In this document: piece by piece, positions 20,564 to 32,646 of the stretch | Numbering within the stretch: position 1 is the stretch's first letter | How the letters are laid out: each line of letters begins with the position of its first letter | Assembly: GCA_018398575.1 (NCBI GenBank) | Contig: JAGTXZ010000010.1 | Span: forward strand, 496,001-560,000 | Length of the DNA: 64,000 bases | Reading direction: 5' to 3' | Source of the DNA: Ampelomyces quisqualis | Taxonomy: Eukaryota; Ascomycota; Dothideomycetes; Pleosporales; Phaeosphaeriaceae | Translations under genes and position numbers: made by a program | The notes under the pieces: model-generated | The model's database searches: none | What the model was told of the DNA's origin: nothing | Seen by the model: the letters and a program-made list of their open reading frames with translations, nothing else

Positions 20564-21951
20564 ATGGGTGCGGGAGCCTTCATAGAACCACTCGTGGTAG
20601 TCACCTTGCTGTTTGGTGGCACATGGGTGAACCGAAACACCAAGTACCGCCTCTTCAACCGCAAACTAGTTCACACAAGTTCTCCTCGATCATCTTCGCC
20701 AGCGTCGAATATCAGCTCCGGCCGCTCGAGTCCAGTATCAAGTGCGTCGCTTCTCTCACAAGTGGACGACGAACCAATATGGCAGGTCAGAGATATACAC
20801 ATCATGGGCATGAAGAAGGAGGTCGTTTCGCCCAACACGAGGCGGTTCCAGGACTACTTCTTCAGCAGGTTGCTCAACAAGTTCCCCTTCCTGGTGGAAG
20901 CCTGGTACTGGGCTCTGATCTACTGGGTATGCCTGCTTATTACCTCGGTGGGGGCCAATTGAGAACACACTTACAATTTTGACAGGTATATCAACTCGGT
21001 CGCGCGTTCAGCGCCGTAACAATGGTCGAAGGCACAGTCAATGTAGCACGCCGACACGCACTTCAACTCATCCATCTTGAGCAACGCTTCCATATTTTCC
21101 ACGAGCTCGATGTCCAACGCTGGTTCCTCAAACATCCGTTGTTGATGCACTGGACCAATCGTGTCTACTCCTTCATCCACATTCCCGGTACCATCCTCTT
21201 CCTCGTCTGGCTCTTCTACTACACCTCAACACAGAACCGCATCGATCTTCCCATTCATAAAAAGCGAAATGTGGAGGCAGAGATCTCCAATGCTGGTGCC
21301 AAGCTCTACGCTGCCAGGAGACGTACGATGGCCACATGTAACCTCATCGCCTTCATTGTCTTCACACTTTGGCCATGCATGCCACCTCGTCTCCTCTCGG
21401 ATCCCGATGTCCCTGGTGCTGTCGGCAAAGAAGCTCGCAGCTACGGTTTTGTTGACACAGTCCATGGCGCGGAAGGCGAGAGTAGTGTGTGGACCCAAAA
21501 CAAGTTCTGCAATCAGTATGCTGCGATGCCATCTTTACACTTTGGATACTCGCTCCTGATCGGCCTCACGATCATGACGATCCCACTTGCACCACAACAT
21601 CGTCGCTCGCAAACTCTTCATCTCTCACGCAGCTTGCGAGTGCGTTTCCCGTCGCCGAGACGCCTGCTTTGCCTCGGTCTTGGCATCGCATACCCCACGA
21701 TCATCTTAATTGCTATTGTTGCGACTGCCAATCATTTCATCCTCGATGCTGTGGCTGGCGCGATGGTATGCGGATGCGCATGGACGGGAAACAAGATACT
21801 TCTGAATCTGTTACCGCTAGAGGACTACTTCCTCTGGGTCGTGAGGATCCATAAGCCAGAACGCAGGGCGGTCTGGTTCGATGGCGATGAGCATGTTGAA
21901 GAGAGGTTCGGAAGGGAGAAGATGCTGGCTAAGGGCGTGGTTGTTGACTGA
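20564..21951 (+). CDS. PAP2-superfamily integral membrane protein
   Basis: Two exons, 20564-20926 and 20986-21951, with a phase 0 GTATGC..GACAG intron; product 442 residues. An N-terminal membrane segment and a Ser-rich cytosolic-type loop (about 40-70) precede several membrane helices. Catalytic-type motifs are YAAMPSLHFG (His306) and NHFILD (His371, Asp375), matching conserved motifs C2 and C3 of the PAP2/lipid phosphatase fold. This arrangement is shared with inositol phosphorylceramide synthase (Aur1) relatives and many fungal PAP2 proteins of unknown substrate. I assign only the superfamily; a lipid phosphotransfer or phosphatase role is inferred. Confidence 0.8.
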
Positions 21952-22521
21952 GCACCATGTGCTTTGAGGTTGTAACGAATACTAATGGTAATGAGTCTGT
22001 TGTCCGATCGGCGGGTGAGATGGGATTACCGCTGGACGAGAAAGATACCCCTATTCTTCTCCGCTTAGTCTGCCTTTTAAATACATGAATTTGAACATTC
22101 TTTCCAATCCTTCTTGACTTTGTCTACACATGTGGCACGCGGGGACTCGACACCAGTCAGGTCCACCTGCGAAGGACTGACACCTGCCCCCACCGACCCG
22201 AGCCAAACCCGAATCTTCCCCGCTGACCCTCTATCCGCGCACCCGCCCCTTTCAGCACCATCCGCATATTGTACCAATCCAACACGACCATTTCACAGAA
22301 AAGCCCCGCTCGTGCGGAGATGCATGCTGGGACTTCCGTCGGCGGGGTAGCTCCAGGTGCACCCCACCGCGACGCAACGGACTGGGTTCCGAGGTTGTGT
22401 CGGTGGTAAATCGGTGAAAAGGTAAACGTTATGGGCGCGGGTGGTACATCTGACATGTACCCATTATTGCTCTTCTGCCTACACGCCACGCCTCGAGGGA
22501 TAGTACATAACGAATCCCAAA
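21952..22521. promoter_or_regulatory. Intergenic spacer and promoter of the hydrolase gene
   Basis: Contains the 3' end of the PAP2 gene and a GC-rich stretch (22130-22400) before the hydrolase start. Open frames there are shadows; no specific site is identified. Confidence 0.4.
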
Positions 22522-23862
22522 ATGCCGCTTCCGCAAGACGTCGTCTCGTGTCTGCGCACCACCGTCGACAAAGCGTGTGCGAATCCTTCATCCGATATCC
22601 CTGGTACTGCGGTCGTTGTCGTGGATCATCATGGACAAGAGATTTTTGCGCATGCGGCGGGGAAGCGGGGCGTGAATAGCTCGGAAGATATGACGCTCGA
22701 CAGTGTGTTTTGGATTGCGTCGTGCACGAAAATGATTGCGGGAATCGCTGTGATGCAGCTTGTTGAGCAGGGGAAATTGCATTTGGATGATGGCGAGGAG
22801 TTGGAGGGTTTGGTGCCGGAGCTGAAGGAGATCAAGGTTCTGGAGAAGGGGAAGCTGGTGGAGAAGAAGAGGAAGATTACGTTGCGGATGTTGTTGACGC
22901 ACACTGGTATGTTATTTTTTCTCTGAGTCTGTTTCGAGGGGTGTTTGGGCGAACTAATGTGTGAGACAGCGGGCTTCGGATATACCTTTTTCAACAACGA
23001 ACTCCGCGATTTCTCGCATCCTGTCGGCTTCGACGAGTTTTCAGGTGACATCAACGATATCCTGCAACCTCTTACCTTCCAGCCCGGGGAAGGCTGGCAA
23101 TATGGTGTGAACATTGACTTTGCAGGTTTAGCGCTTGAGCGACTCACGGGCACGTCGTTGAACGATTACTGCCACAAGAACATCTTTGAGCCATTGGGCT
23201 TGAAGAATATCTCCATGTTTCCAACAGCAGAGATGAAGAAGAAACTCGCTCTCATGCATCAGCGGAAACCAGACGGCACATTGATCGCCAGGGATCATTT
23301 ACTGCGCAAACCCCTGGTGGTCGAGAGCGACAAGATAAAAGATGTGTTCAATAGTGCGGGAGCAGGAGCTTTCTCCAAGCCCTCGGACTATGCCCGTAAG
23401 TTGCTTTTATGCACCTACTTACCATGTACTAATCGGCACACAGAAATCATCGCGACACTCCTCAACAACGGCACATCGCCTACCACAAAGAAGCAAATTC
23501 TCAAGAAAGAAACTGTCGATCTCATGTTCACCAACCAAATCGAGCAGTTCCCGGATTTTGGGCGTCAAGGCATTCCAGACGCAAAGCCTGACCTTACCAA
23601 TCCGCTCAGTGATTTGTACCCGAACGAAGGCAAAGCTCCGCAAGGTTGGGGTCTCACATTCATGATGGCAAATGGAGGGCCGACTGGAAGATCGAAGACT
23701 ACAGGGTTCTGGGCTGGGCTGCCAAATTGTTGGTGGTGGTGCGACCGGGAAAAGGGCGTAGGTGGCATAGTGTGCAGTCAGATTCTGCCATTTGCGGACA
23801 TGAAGGTTTTAGGGCTATGGTTTGATATTGAAACCCAGATTTACAATGCGTTGAAGGCTTGA
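22522..23862 (+). CDS. Beta-lactamase-fold serine hydrolase (esterase family VIII type)
   Basis: Three exons: 22522-22906, 22970-23395, 23444-23862; product 409 residues. Both introns are phase 1. The 48-base second intron is a multiple of three without stops, so it would be easy to misannotate as coding. The catalytic SxxK motif is SCTK (Ser67, Lys70) and the Tyr motif is YGVN (Tyr173). A GFWAGLPN stretch lies in the position of the third (K/H-T/S-G or W-x-G) motif. This matches fungal beta-lactamase/transpeptidase-like hydrolases, some of which are esterases or transesterases in secondary metabolism. No signal peptide is seen, so it is probably cytosolic. The substrate cannot be told from sequence. 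Confidence 0.85.
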
Positions 23863-24481
23863 ATGTGGAGATCATGTCGGTGTGTCTTACGGAGTAGATA
23901 TGAGTTGATAGTGCTTCCAAGGTTCATTACTCGTTCGATGAAGCAGCCGCACCCCTCCATGACCTCGAATCGGTCCATCTTCGCTCCGAAGTTACAGTGG
24001 TGTCTCAATCAAGGAAAGGATCCCGACTGTCGTGTTTGTTTGAGGCGTAGGATTCAAGCAGCGTGCTGCGAGTTTGCCCGGTTATGAAGCTTACAGACCA
24101 GCTGACAGTCGCAACATGATTTTTGCATGTGAACTGAGGCGCTCATCAACTGGGATGCATTCCAAGGCGGCTACAGGATCGCGTTCGTTGACTGGGAAGT
24201 AAAGCCTACGGGCAGCGATTCTCCCAGAAATTGGTCGCTGGACTTTGAAGCTCATTTCAAATAATGGCGAGACAACCTTAAAACGGCTTGGAAGTATAGA
24301 CGTGAGCATCTGAGAGGGTACCCTACCTTTGCAGGCATGCGTAACCGTTCCCCGCATCCGACCTTGGAAATGTGGAGCCGCCCACGCGCGGGGTGTGCAT
24401 ATCGTCAGCTACCGTCACTTGTCCCATCTCACCAGCGCTCGCAACTTTCCCTATTTTCGCCTTCGAATCCGGGCAGCAGTC
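23863..24481. promoter_or_regulatory. Spacer and promoter of the Zn2Cys6 regulator
   Basis: No gene seen. TACGGAGTA occurs at about 23888. The regulator frame is open upstream to 24329, but the ATG at 24482 gives the normal distance to the zinc cluster. Confidence 0.4.
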
Positions 24482-27283
24482 ATGAACTTCGTAGATGTGC
24501 AGCCTAACTCGTTTCTAGACTATGCCTTCACATCTCCTACCCCAGCGGCAATGACAGCCCCCAAATCGTCGAAAACAAGTAGAAAGCAGAATAGATGTTG
24601 CGACCAGTGCCGGAGAGGAAAAAGAGCCTGCGATGCGGTGATACTGGAGGACGCATTGCTAGACGACGACAGAGCGGGAGGCAATCCGACGGCTTTTCAC
24701 TATAGCGGTAAGCGAGCAACGACATGTACCTCACGAATGAAGCCATGGACTAATCGTGCAGACATTTACGGTCCACTGGCCTCATGTGGTAATTGTGAAA
24801 AGACGAAGAAGGTTTGCACCTTTGAGTGGCTTCGATCGCAACGTGTGTTGCAATCCAAAGATCCGCCAACAAGTTCGGTCCCGCCAACGAAACGTCGTCG
24901 CACGTCGTCAACCAAATCTTCGGGTCATAGCGACGCCTTTCGACAAAATGCTGTGGGGTCCATCAATCAATACACTGCCTCCACTGAGGATGCTTATGCT
25001 CAACACCATGTTCCCCTCGATTTCGGAGTTACGTTTGCCGATTTTGCGACCGGGACTCCCGACTCGCTTCATACCTATTCTCCTCCAGGGTTGTTTGAGA
25101 CAGCATCAGCAGGGCTGTTGAATGTAGGGTCAGATGGCATTTCAATGTGTTTGAGGAAGACAGATGAAGTCGATAAGGATTTTCTTGATGACGACTCTGG
25201 TAAAGGCTCATCGCTCGGAACCTTGTCTGATAAAGTGGACGAGGATCTTGAAAAATCCACTCCTCGCTCAACGTCCGAAGAAAGCTCCAGCAATATCCCC
25301 AATTTGCAGAGCGGCCTAGTCACGCACAAGATTCGAAAGAGGCGCCGGTCTGGCTCAACAACTCCATATGGTGCGCTTCCTTGTCCAACAATATCACTGA
25401 CCTGTAATCTTGTTTTGTCGACCAATAATGCTTTTCTGACGGAAGGGTTGCTGAAGATATATCACAACAGTTTCGAAAATGCGCTCTCTTGTTGGGTAAC
25501 TGAAAGGACCTGCCCTTACAGCACCAAAGTTGAGGTAGCGCAGGGTTGTGACGCCCGTCCTGACTGGAACCGTATTTATCACCATGTTTTTCGACTTGAC
25601 AGGCACGCATCCAACATCAGGGGCCGTCAACTCACCTACATTGAGGACCAGGCAGCCGCCAAAGCTCTCAACATGGCTATATATTCCTTTGCGACCCAAT
25701 GGGCGCAATCAAGCCAGCGACGTGATGCGTCGTATCCATTCGATGGGACTGACTCAAGCGCGAATAGGGCCGACACCGATCGTGCGGTACAGGCGGAACC
25801 AGAGTTCGATCGGACATTGCAAATCAACGCTTGGCATGAGGCTCATAACGCGCTACACATCGCCGGCGAGGTTGAGTCTTTTCGGGTCGTGCTTGCACAG
25901 ATCGTCTTTGCTCTGACGCAAAAGCCAGTAGAAGACGTTCTTGCAAAGCAAGAGGATGAGACAGAGCGGATGGAGCCAATTAACGGACGAAATGAAGAGA
26001 AGCATAACGTAGAGCAAGAGCTGGACGAGTGTGATGACCTTCTTTCTAAGCTAAATATCGCCATTGGTGCGGACGGCCCACCAACACATCTGGAAAAGGG
26101 ACTTCGTTTGATTCATTCGTTAAGGTCCCGCATGGCCATGTGCAACGGCAAATCGCGCTACAACCCAGGGGTTGTGCGCTCTAGGAAGCATTATCGGCCC
26201 TCGACTGGGCGCTTTGATACTGCGGATCGAGCGGCTGTCGATTTGCTTTTCTGGTTGGGCGTCATGTTTGATACGTTATCATCCGCAATGTACAGACGGC
26301 CCCTCGTCGTGTCGGATGAGGACTCGGACATCTACCCAGAGGCGACCGATCATGGTACCCCTGGCAGCGAGGAAAGTCTGGTTTCATTCGACAAGGCGGA
26401 TGGCCTTTGGGATGGCTATCTATTCGCTCACCAGAACAGCCGACTCCTGGAAACGCAAGTCAGATGGCCTTGCGGATTCGATCAAGCGGCAGCCCTGCTC
26501 TGTGATGCAGCTCCAGTTAAGGTCTTACTGTTTAGGAAGATAACCAGGATCCAGACTCTTCTCACGAGAGGCGCTCATTCTGACAAGATCGAGTCATCTA
26601 TCAGCGCTGCGTTAGATGTGCACGCACATTGGGCAAGATTGTACGCGCCTTTTATCCAGGACTGCATACGACACCATGATCAGTTGCACCCGCGCATTCA
26701 ATCGTGGTATACTTGTTTGGCTGGTCATTGGCATTTAGCCACCTTGCTGCTGGCAGACCTGATCGAGGTCGTGAACGATTCCGAGCGCGGCATCGAGGGA
26801 GCTCTTTCACAACGCACAACCGAGGATTTCGTGGCGTTGTTCAGAGAGGACAGTTGCCAGATAATATCAGATATGGCAGACCGTGCATGTCCACGAGATG
26901 ATGCGTCATTTTCGCAATCGCGCGACTTCCACTTTGCGCTCAATCAAGGGTCGCTGTTGACCGAACCATGGACGGCAGTACTTATTCGCGTCTTTGCTAA
27001 GGCTGGGGTGATACTGCTGGAGCCGGAGACTATGCTGCCACCGGTCTCGAACGCGGACAACGAAGACAGATTTCGAAGAGCTGACAGCTGTGTGAAAGCA
27101 TTGTGGTACTTGGGCAGAAAATCCGATATGGCACTCTCTGCCGCGAAAATTTTGGGAGCCGCTATGAAGGAAAGGCGTAAAGGCGTACAGGAAAAAGTAA
27201 ACGACATGAATTCGTTTCTGGGTGTTGAGCTTTGGCATGGCTTTGAGCATCTCGATGGGGCGTTTGAAGAGTGTGAATCTTAG
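24482..27283 (+). CDS. Zn2Cys6 transcription factor
   Basis: Two exons, 24482-24707 and 24762-27283 (54-base intron, phase 1); product 915 residues. The binuclear zinc cluster is C40-x2-C43-x6-C50 and C84-x2-C87-x6-C94 with basic residues between the first Cys pairs. The loop between the half-clusters is 33 residues, much longer than usual, and the intron falls inside it. A basic stretch (PPTKRRRTSSTKSSG) follows. The middle domain contains ENALSCWVTERTCPYST, typical of a group of Pezizomycotina regulators, and the C-terminal half is helical. It should be a nuclear DNA-binding regulator; targets are unknown. No biosynthetic cluster is next to it, so a pathway-specific role cannot be inferred. 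Confidence 0.88.
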   Translation: MNFVDVQPNSFLDYAFTSPTPAAMTAPKSSKTSRKQNRCCDQCRRGKRACDAVILEDALLDDDRAGGNPTAFHYSGKRATTCTSRMKPWTNRADIYGPLASCGNCEKTKKVCTFEWLRSQRVLQSKDPPTSSVPPTKRRRTSSTKSSGHSDAFRQNAVGSINQYTASTEDAYAQHHVPLDFGVTFADFATGTPDSLHTYSPPGLFETASAGLLNVGSDGISMCLRKTDEVDKDFLDDDSGKGSSLGTLSDKVDEDLEKSTPRSTSEESSSNIPNLQSGLVTHKIRKRRRSGSTTPYGALPCPTISLTCNLVLSTNNAFLTEGLLKIYHNSFENALSCWVTERTCPYSTKVEVAQGCDARPDWNRIYHHVFRLDRHASNIRGRQLTYIEDQAAAKALNMAIYSFATQWAQSSQRRDASYPFDGTDSSANRADTDRAVQAEPEFDRTLQINAWHEAHNALHIAGEVESFRVVLAQIVFALTQKPVEDVLAKQEDETERMEPINGRNEEKHNVEQELDECDDLLSKLNIAIGADGPPTHLEKGLRLIHSLRSRMAMCNGKSRYNPGVVRSRKHYRPSTGRFDTADRAAVDLLFWLGVMFDTLSSAMYRRPLVVSDEDSDIYPEATDHGTPGSEESLVSFDKADGLWDGYLFAHQNSRLLETQVRWPCGFDQAAALLCDAAPVKVLLFRKITRIQTLLTRGAHSDKIESSISAALDVHAHWARLYAPFIQDCIRHHDQLHPRIQSWYTCLAGHWHLATLLLADLIEVVNDSERGIEGALSQRTTEDFVALFREDSCQIISDMADRACPRDDASFSQSRDFHFALNQGSLLTEPWTAVLIRVFAKAGVILLEPETMLPPVSNADNEDRFRRADSCVKALWYLGRKSDMALSAAKILGAAMKERRKGVQEKVNDMNSFLGVELWHGFEHLDGAFEECES

Positions 27284-27674
27284 TCCATTGGGTAAAGACT
27301 GGTCAGCCTACGCTACATTTTGCATTCAAAGCTATGTAACAACATCAAGATGGATATTGACGTCTGTGACAAGAAGACTGTGTTTGAGTGAGTGACGAAA
27401 CAAAACCTTCGAATTCTCATCTGAAGGGATGCCAAGCCACTAGATATTAGCTCCAGTCGCGTCAAACTGGGGCACACCCCTTTGATATCAGGCATCGGGC
27501 ATACAATCACAATATACTTATATACCTGCGCATACGTATACCTGGTTCGAAGCGCGACGAATCGACAACCACGGCCGCGCTGAGACCTTTGAAGGGACCT
27601 ACAGCATCACGCAAATCTCACGCTAAGGCGCGTTTGCTACGCGACCTGCGGCAGCTCACCAATTAGCATGCGTA
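27284..27674. other. Spacer upstream of the GEN1-like nuclease
   Basis: A 391-base intergenic stretch with a small AT-rich part near 27500-27540. No gene or clear element is seen. Confidence 0.4.
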
Positions 27675-30059
27675 ATGGGTATACCACAGTACGTTATCAT
27701 TTAATACAATGCTTTTGTTTGATCTAAATTGTTGATTCCAAGATTGTTCGATGTGATCAAAGATTACGAAGAAAGTGTCCCGATTGCACAACTCGCAGAA
27801 GATCATCAGCGCCGTCATGGCAGGCCTTTTCGCATTGCTGTTGACGAGGCGGACTGGAGATTCAACAATGTGACACAAGCACAAGTGTATGCTATCCGCG
27901 AAAGTATGGGTCCTGTTTGGATACACTCGCTTTAGGGACTGACGCGCACAGCCTCTGACCAAGCCTACAAGGGGCAAGAGAAACAGATGTTCTATAGAAT
28001 TTGCCGTTTCCTCACATTGAACATTCAACTGATCTTCGTATTCGATGGTCCGGGTCGACCATGGAAGAATGGCGGAAGAGGGCGTGGAAAGATTGATTAC
28101 AGAGCTAGGGACCTGCTAAAAGAGATGTTACGATGCTTTGGCATCCCCTATCAAGAAGCTCCAGGAGAAGCTGAGGCTGAATGCGCGCGCCTCCAGATGC
28201 TTGGCCTGGTCGATGCTGTGTGGTCACAGGATTCTGACTGCCTCATGTTCGGATGCACACTTTGGATCCGCGACGATCGTGTCGTAAAGCAGAAGGGAAC
28301 GACCGATCGCTCGAAAGAGAACACTCAGAAGAGCAAGAAGAGCGCTCGGGTAGTGAGAGCATCTGATCTGAAGGCGCGTCTAAAAATCGACCGAGAAGGT
28401 CTTGTATTGTTCGCCATGCTGGCGGGTGGCGATTATGATACAAAAGGTCTGCCAGGCTGCGGGCCAAGGATCGCCATGAAAGCCGTCAAGCAAGGCCTCG
28501 GCCACGCTCTTTGCGTATGTCGCAGCCAAAGAGACTGCGACATGTGGAGCATAGCGCTAGCTGAGTGCCTCAACAGTAATGGCGGGAGAGGCACTTCTAT
28601 ACCCATTGGTTTTCCGGATTACAAAACTCTGGTGAAATACAACAGCCCAAAGGTAACCAACGACAATACACTTATGAACAGCGCTCGATTGAGTTTGGAG
28701 AACACGAGGCCCATCAATGAGCTGAAGCTTCTTGAAGTGACTAGCTCGCGATTCGCTATATGGGGAAGACTGTACATGAATTGGGTGGGGCCAGTGCTCC
28801 TCACAAGGTCACTCTCAACTAGAAGCGCTATGCTGCCGCGAGAAACGGTACACGATATCAAGCTCGTTAGAGAAAAGACGAAGAAGGATGAGACAGGAAT
28901 ACCCTTGCCTGTATTCGAACGCAAGCTTAGCTTCTCACCGTTCGGGGTCACGTCGTTACGAAGGGAGGACTTTGAGGGCGACAGGCGCGGATATTGGACT
29001 GGGCAAATTGCGGATCTATACGACCCCGACTATCGTGTGGAGAAGTGCGAGATGCCAAATTACTGGATTCAGAAAATCTTACCCCTTGATGTCCTCGATC
29101 CTCCGCCCCCAAAACCGAAGAGTAGAACTGCTAAGCGTAAGCAACAAAGCGAGGAAGGTGAACTTCCTGGCTCGGCGCCGACTAGAAAGAGACAGCGCCA
29201 GCAACAAATTCAAGCAGGTGAAGAAGATAGCTCGGCGTCGGACACAAAGAAGCAGCGCAAGACGGCGAAAGCAGCTAAAGACGCCGTCACCAGCACAAGT
29301 AGCACCCTGCTGGCCCAGCAGTGCACAAGACCTTCTACGGAGCACTACCCGAACCTCCCAGCCGAACTCATCTTCGAGTTATCAGACTCCGAGGAAGAGT
29401 TTCCTGCCTCTTCGGCACGCCAGATTCTGGCAGGTTCTGCCCGATCACAGATATCTCAGATCGTTGATCTTGGGTCACCAGAGGTTTCTGAAGATGAGCA
29501 GTATCCACTTCTTCGGACCGGCAATGAATACACGCTACAACGGATGCCGTCTCGGACCACTCGCCATCGAGGTGATGATGGCTCAACTTCAATTGGAACT
29601 GAAGATACAGATCTGCAGCTAGCCCTCCGATTAAGCATGCTGGAGAATACGTCGAGTACTGTTGCGTCGGACATATCGACACAGACCATCCGAAGGGGTT
29701 CATCGGCAACCTTCGCTAGAAGCCCGAATGATCGTGCGAGATCGACCGCGTTTCTGCCTCCCAAAGATCTTCTGGCGCAATCAGATTCTTCTTTCATTGG
29801 TTTCGAAGTGTCCAAACCTGCGATAAGTTCGAGATCTTCTCGTTCGGACCTGTCTCTGATGGAACATGGAGTACTCAAGCCAACTCCCTCAGAGCTTCGC
29901 GAGATCCGCAGTCGGCGTTTCCAGCCGCCCAGCATTGAATCACATGCAATCAAGTCGAGTACAACAGCCACGAAATCGAGCGCATTGTCCAGTCGGACGG
30001 AACCATCTACTATACGCATGCCCGTGGGTGTGACCTGCATAGATCTGACGGAGGATTGA
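27675..30059 (+). CDS. XPG/GEN1-family structure-specific endonuclease (Yen1-like)
   Basis: Three exons: 27675-27688 (14 bases), 27743-27903, 27952-30059; product 760 residues. The tiny first exon supplies MGIP(Q), the invariant N terminus of the XPG family. The XPG N and I regions hold the expected metal-binding acids: Asp39, Asp90, Glu131 and Glu133 (APGEAEAEC), Asp152 and Asp154 (WSQDSDC), and a later Asp in GGDYDTKGLPGCGP. The last of these stretches is the helix-hairpin-helix-type region. The C-terminal 350 residues are basic and disordered with acidic patches (LSDSEEEFP). GEN1/Yen1 enzymes cut Holliday junctions or flaps during DNA repair. I infer a similar nuclear role; the family has several fungal branches, so no gene symbol is given. 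Confidence 0.88.
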
Positions 30060-30452
30060 AGTAACAACGCGACATAACACCTTTCATGGAGGATGAGGTC
30101 TCTCGCGTGGATTCGGCAGAGGATGGTTCAAACTCGAGTTATCGTTGCACCTATAGATGGTAGCATACTATCCTGCTTCATCCCAGGTCCTGGGTCATTG
30201 AAGCAAAAAGAAGAGCTCTGTCTTCGCTGGATATTGCACAATGAGGTTCGTGTGGCGCAGCTGGTCACAAGAGGGTCACAGTGACGGAATATTCACATCG
30301 ACATTTTGATCACTACCAGTACACAACGTCAGTCCACGCTAGGAAGCTCAAGGCGACCAGTCGCGAACGTTCGTCAAATAATACTATCTCCGATCTCTAC
30401 TCTTTCCTCCCACAACCTCCGACCTCTGGATTGAACATCTGACTGGTCAACG
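30060..30452. other. Intergenic spacer
   Basis: Holds the nuclease 3' end and the promoter of the RING protein. Nothing specific is seen. Confidence 0.4.
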
Positions 30453-31415
30453 ATGAGCTCGCTGTCAATCCTCTACGAAGACTTCGTGGACCTTGTTAGC
30501 ACAAGCCTATCGTCCACCATTGTGCCCTGCGAGCCGACCTGCTTCATCTGCGGCAATGAATATGGAAACGCTGGGCCGGGTCTGAGCAAAAATCGAGATT
30601 TCTTCAATGAGCTCCCTGCCAACACTCGCGCAACGTACGTGCAGAACATTGTGGAGCCAGTCATGACCCCATGTGGCCACACTTTCTGCACACTCTGCAT
30701 CTGTATGTGGTTGTTAACGCACACAGTGCCAAACTGCCCCATATGCCGGGAGCACATCAATATACCAGATTACAGCATCGTCTCCGACATGCATCCTGAA
30801 GAGGTTGCTATCGACGCATTTGGCATAGCTCTAGGCGTTTCGCCCCCCGTCGCTGCAGTCATCTACAGGATCGTCCGACTCTCGACTCGTGAATTGATGG
30901 GGACCCCAGAACCAATGCCGTTCGTCTGGTATGCTCCCGCTCTAATCTCCGACCTTCCTAGGTTGATGGTGACAGTTGCGCGTCGCTTCCACTACCAGAG
31001 CACAACGGATGCCGTTCCTCCAGACTTGATGTGCAACAGTCTGCACAATCCCTTGAACGGAGCAGCTGAGACGCATCGAAACGAAAAGATGAATCTCGAA
31101 TACTTCTCGCGTTCTGACGCGCCTATTTCCAAACATCCGGATGCGCAGAAGATGTACACAACATTGGTCAACCGCATCGAAGATGTCGCTGTGTCGTTAG
31201 GCAACCCACGTCTGAGTCCTATGGACTGGCCTACTCAAGCAGAAATGCTCTTCATGACAGTATGGAGAGAGATGCGCGATGCTGATGGTGGTGTTGGAGA
31301 AGTTCGTTGGTGGGTGTATGTGTGGTACGTGTGTAAGACACTGGTAGTTTGGCAGGGGTACTGTGAGCATGTGAAGAAACTGGCCGCAATGCAGGTAGCT
31401 CTAGTCGAGATCTAG
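30453..31415 (+). CDS. RING-type zinc finger protein
   Basis: Intronless, 320 residues. The C3HC4 ligands are C30, C33, C74, H76, C79, C82, C95 and C98. The first loop (C33 to C74) is 40 residues, at the long end for RING domains, and NCPICRE closes the finger. The rest has no recognised domain but contains Trp-rich helices near the C terminus (RWWVYVWYVCKTLVVWQGYC). RING proteins usually act as E3 ubiquitin ligases, so that is the inferred activity; no substrate can be suggested. Confidence 0.78.
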   Translation: MSSLSILYEDFVDLVSTSLSSTIVPCEPTCFICGNEYGNAGPGLSKNRDFFNELPANTRATYVQNIVEPVMTPCGHTFCTLCICMWLLTHTVPNCPICREHINIPDYSIVSDMHPEEVAIDAFGIALGVSPPVAAVIYRIVRLSTRELMGTPEPMPFVWYAPALISDLPRLMVTVARRFHYQSTTDAVPPDLMCNSLHNPLNGAAETHRNEKMNLEYFSRSDAPISKHPDAQKMYTTLVNRIEDVAVSLGNPRLSPMDWPTQAEMLFMTVWREMRDADGGVGEVRWWVYVWYVCKTLVVWQGYCEHVKKLAAMQVALVEI

Positions 31416-32646
31416 CGCGAGACAACGGAGGACGATGGAGAAGTTGGGTAGACTCATTAGGCCAAGGAAAGCATTTCTCATTCCTATCGTAGACGTATTC
31501 GCTACAACTGCAATATAAACTCAACCATCTTTGGGATCAACACAACTTCGCGAGGCTCCGTCAACCGATGGCTAAGGGAAAGAGTCACAGGGCCCATGGT
31601 CCACCGTATCTCAGACGCCGCGAAGAACATCTTGGTGAAAAGCTTGACAAGAGCGTTGCAAGACATCAGCTCGCAGCAGCTCGTAACAAGCTTCCCAGTG
31701 TATCACTTCTCCATTTGTACAAATCCAGCGTGTTCCAGCAACGCCGCACACACGATGACGTTGAGTGTCCATTCGCACCCCCGCCGCCGCGCGACAATCC
31801 AAAAAAGAAGAACCCCCTCTCGCACATATACCGAGCAGATGCGGAACACGAGAGAACTAAACTCGAAACATAATCGTGCTCAGCGTGGTTCGGATGATCA
31901 TCTCTCTGCTGGCCCCTCTGTTTCTGGCTGGTGGTTTAGTCGGGGCCCACAGATTATTGTACAACGGCTTTACGTATCCAGCTGCGTATGGTGGGTAATC
32001 TAGGAATTTGGCGCGCGGTGATGGTTGTCGTCGTGCTCTGAAGTAGAGCTAGCGTGCCAGCTATATATAGATAGCCTACCAACCGGTAGCGAGAGTAGTT
32101 AGTTAGCGGCAGAAAACTTTGGCGGTGTCAGAAATTCGGTAGCGCTATGCGAAAACTCTGTTTGCGCTGCAATAATAGCAGCTTTGTTCTTGCAAATACC
32201 TCTAGGTGCAGTACTATAGAAAGAGAGAGTTGCTAGGATGTAACATGTTGCTGGCTGGTTAGAAGTCGCTTCGTCCTTGGGCTGTTCATGACGGGACTTG
32301 GCGTGGATGCGGGCTTGAACCGCACCTGCCTACATGATGCAATTATAACTTCTGCGAAGCTCTCACTGTCTATGTAGTCTGCTAGCAAATCTTCAATCTG
32401 ACAAACAAAGACTTTTTGCCTTATGCTACTCACCATGATGCCATCCAAGTTTCACTCGGATCATCGCCGACAGCCCGGCGTAGTCATGTAGCAGTCGGGC
32501 AGACTCAGCAAATGATCACGAAGAGTTGATTTACTAAGCCCAGTGAAGGAAAAGCTTCTGAGTCAAAGAAATGATTCGAAAACTTATATTTACACTTACT
32601 TGCGACCTACGAGGTCAAGTGTCAATCATCATCTTGTTCCACAAAC
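31416..32646. other. 1.2 kb region without a supported gene
   Basis: Small frames on both strands (for example 31596-32003 plus and 32233-32448 minus) lack recognisable domains. A tRNA T-arm look-alike lies at about 32306-32322 on the minus strand but has no matching acceptor stem. The right end holds the promoter of the carrier gene. Confidence 0.4.

Noticed and set aside
32299..32330. Possible tRNA on the minus strand (perfect TGCGG-TTCAAGC-CCGCA T-arm)
   Set aside because: No matching acceptor stem, A box or anticodon arm could be found upstream.
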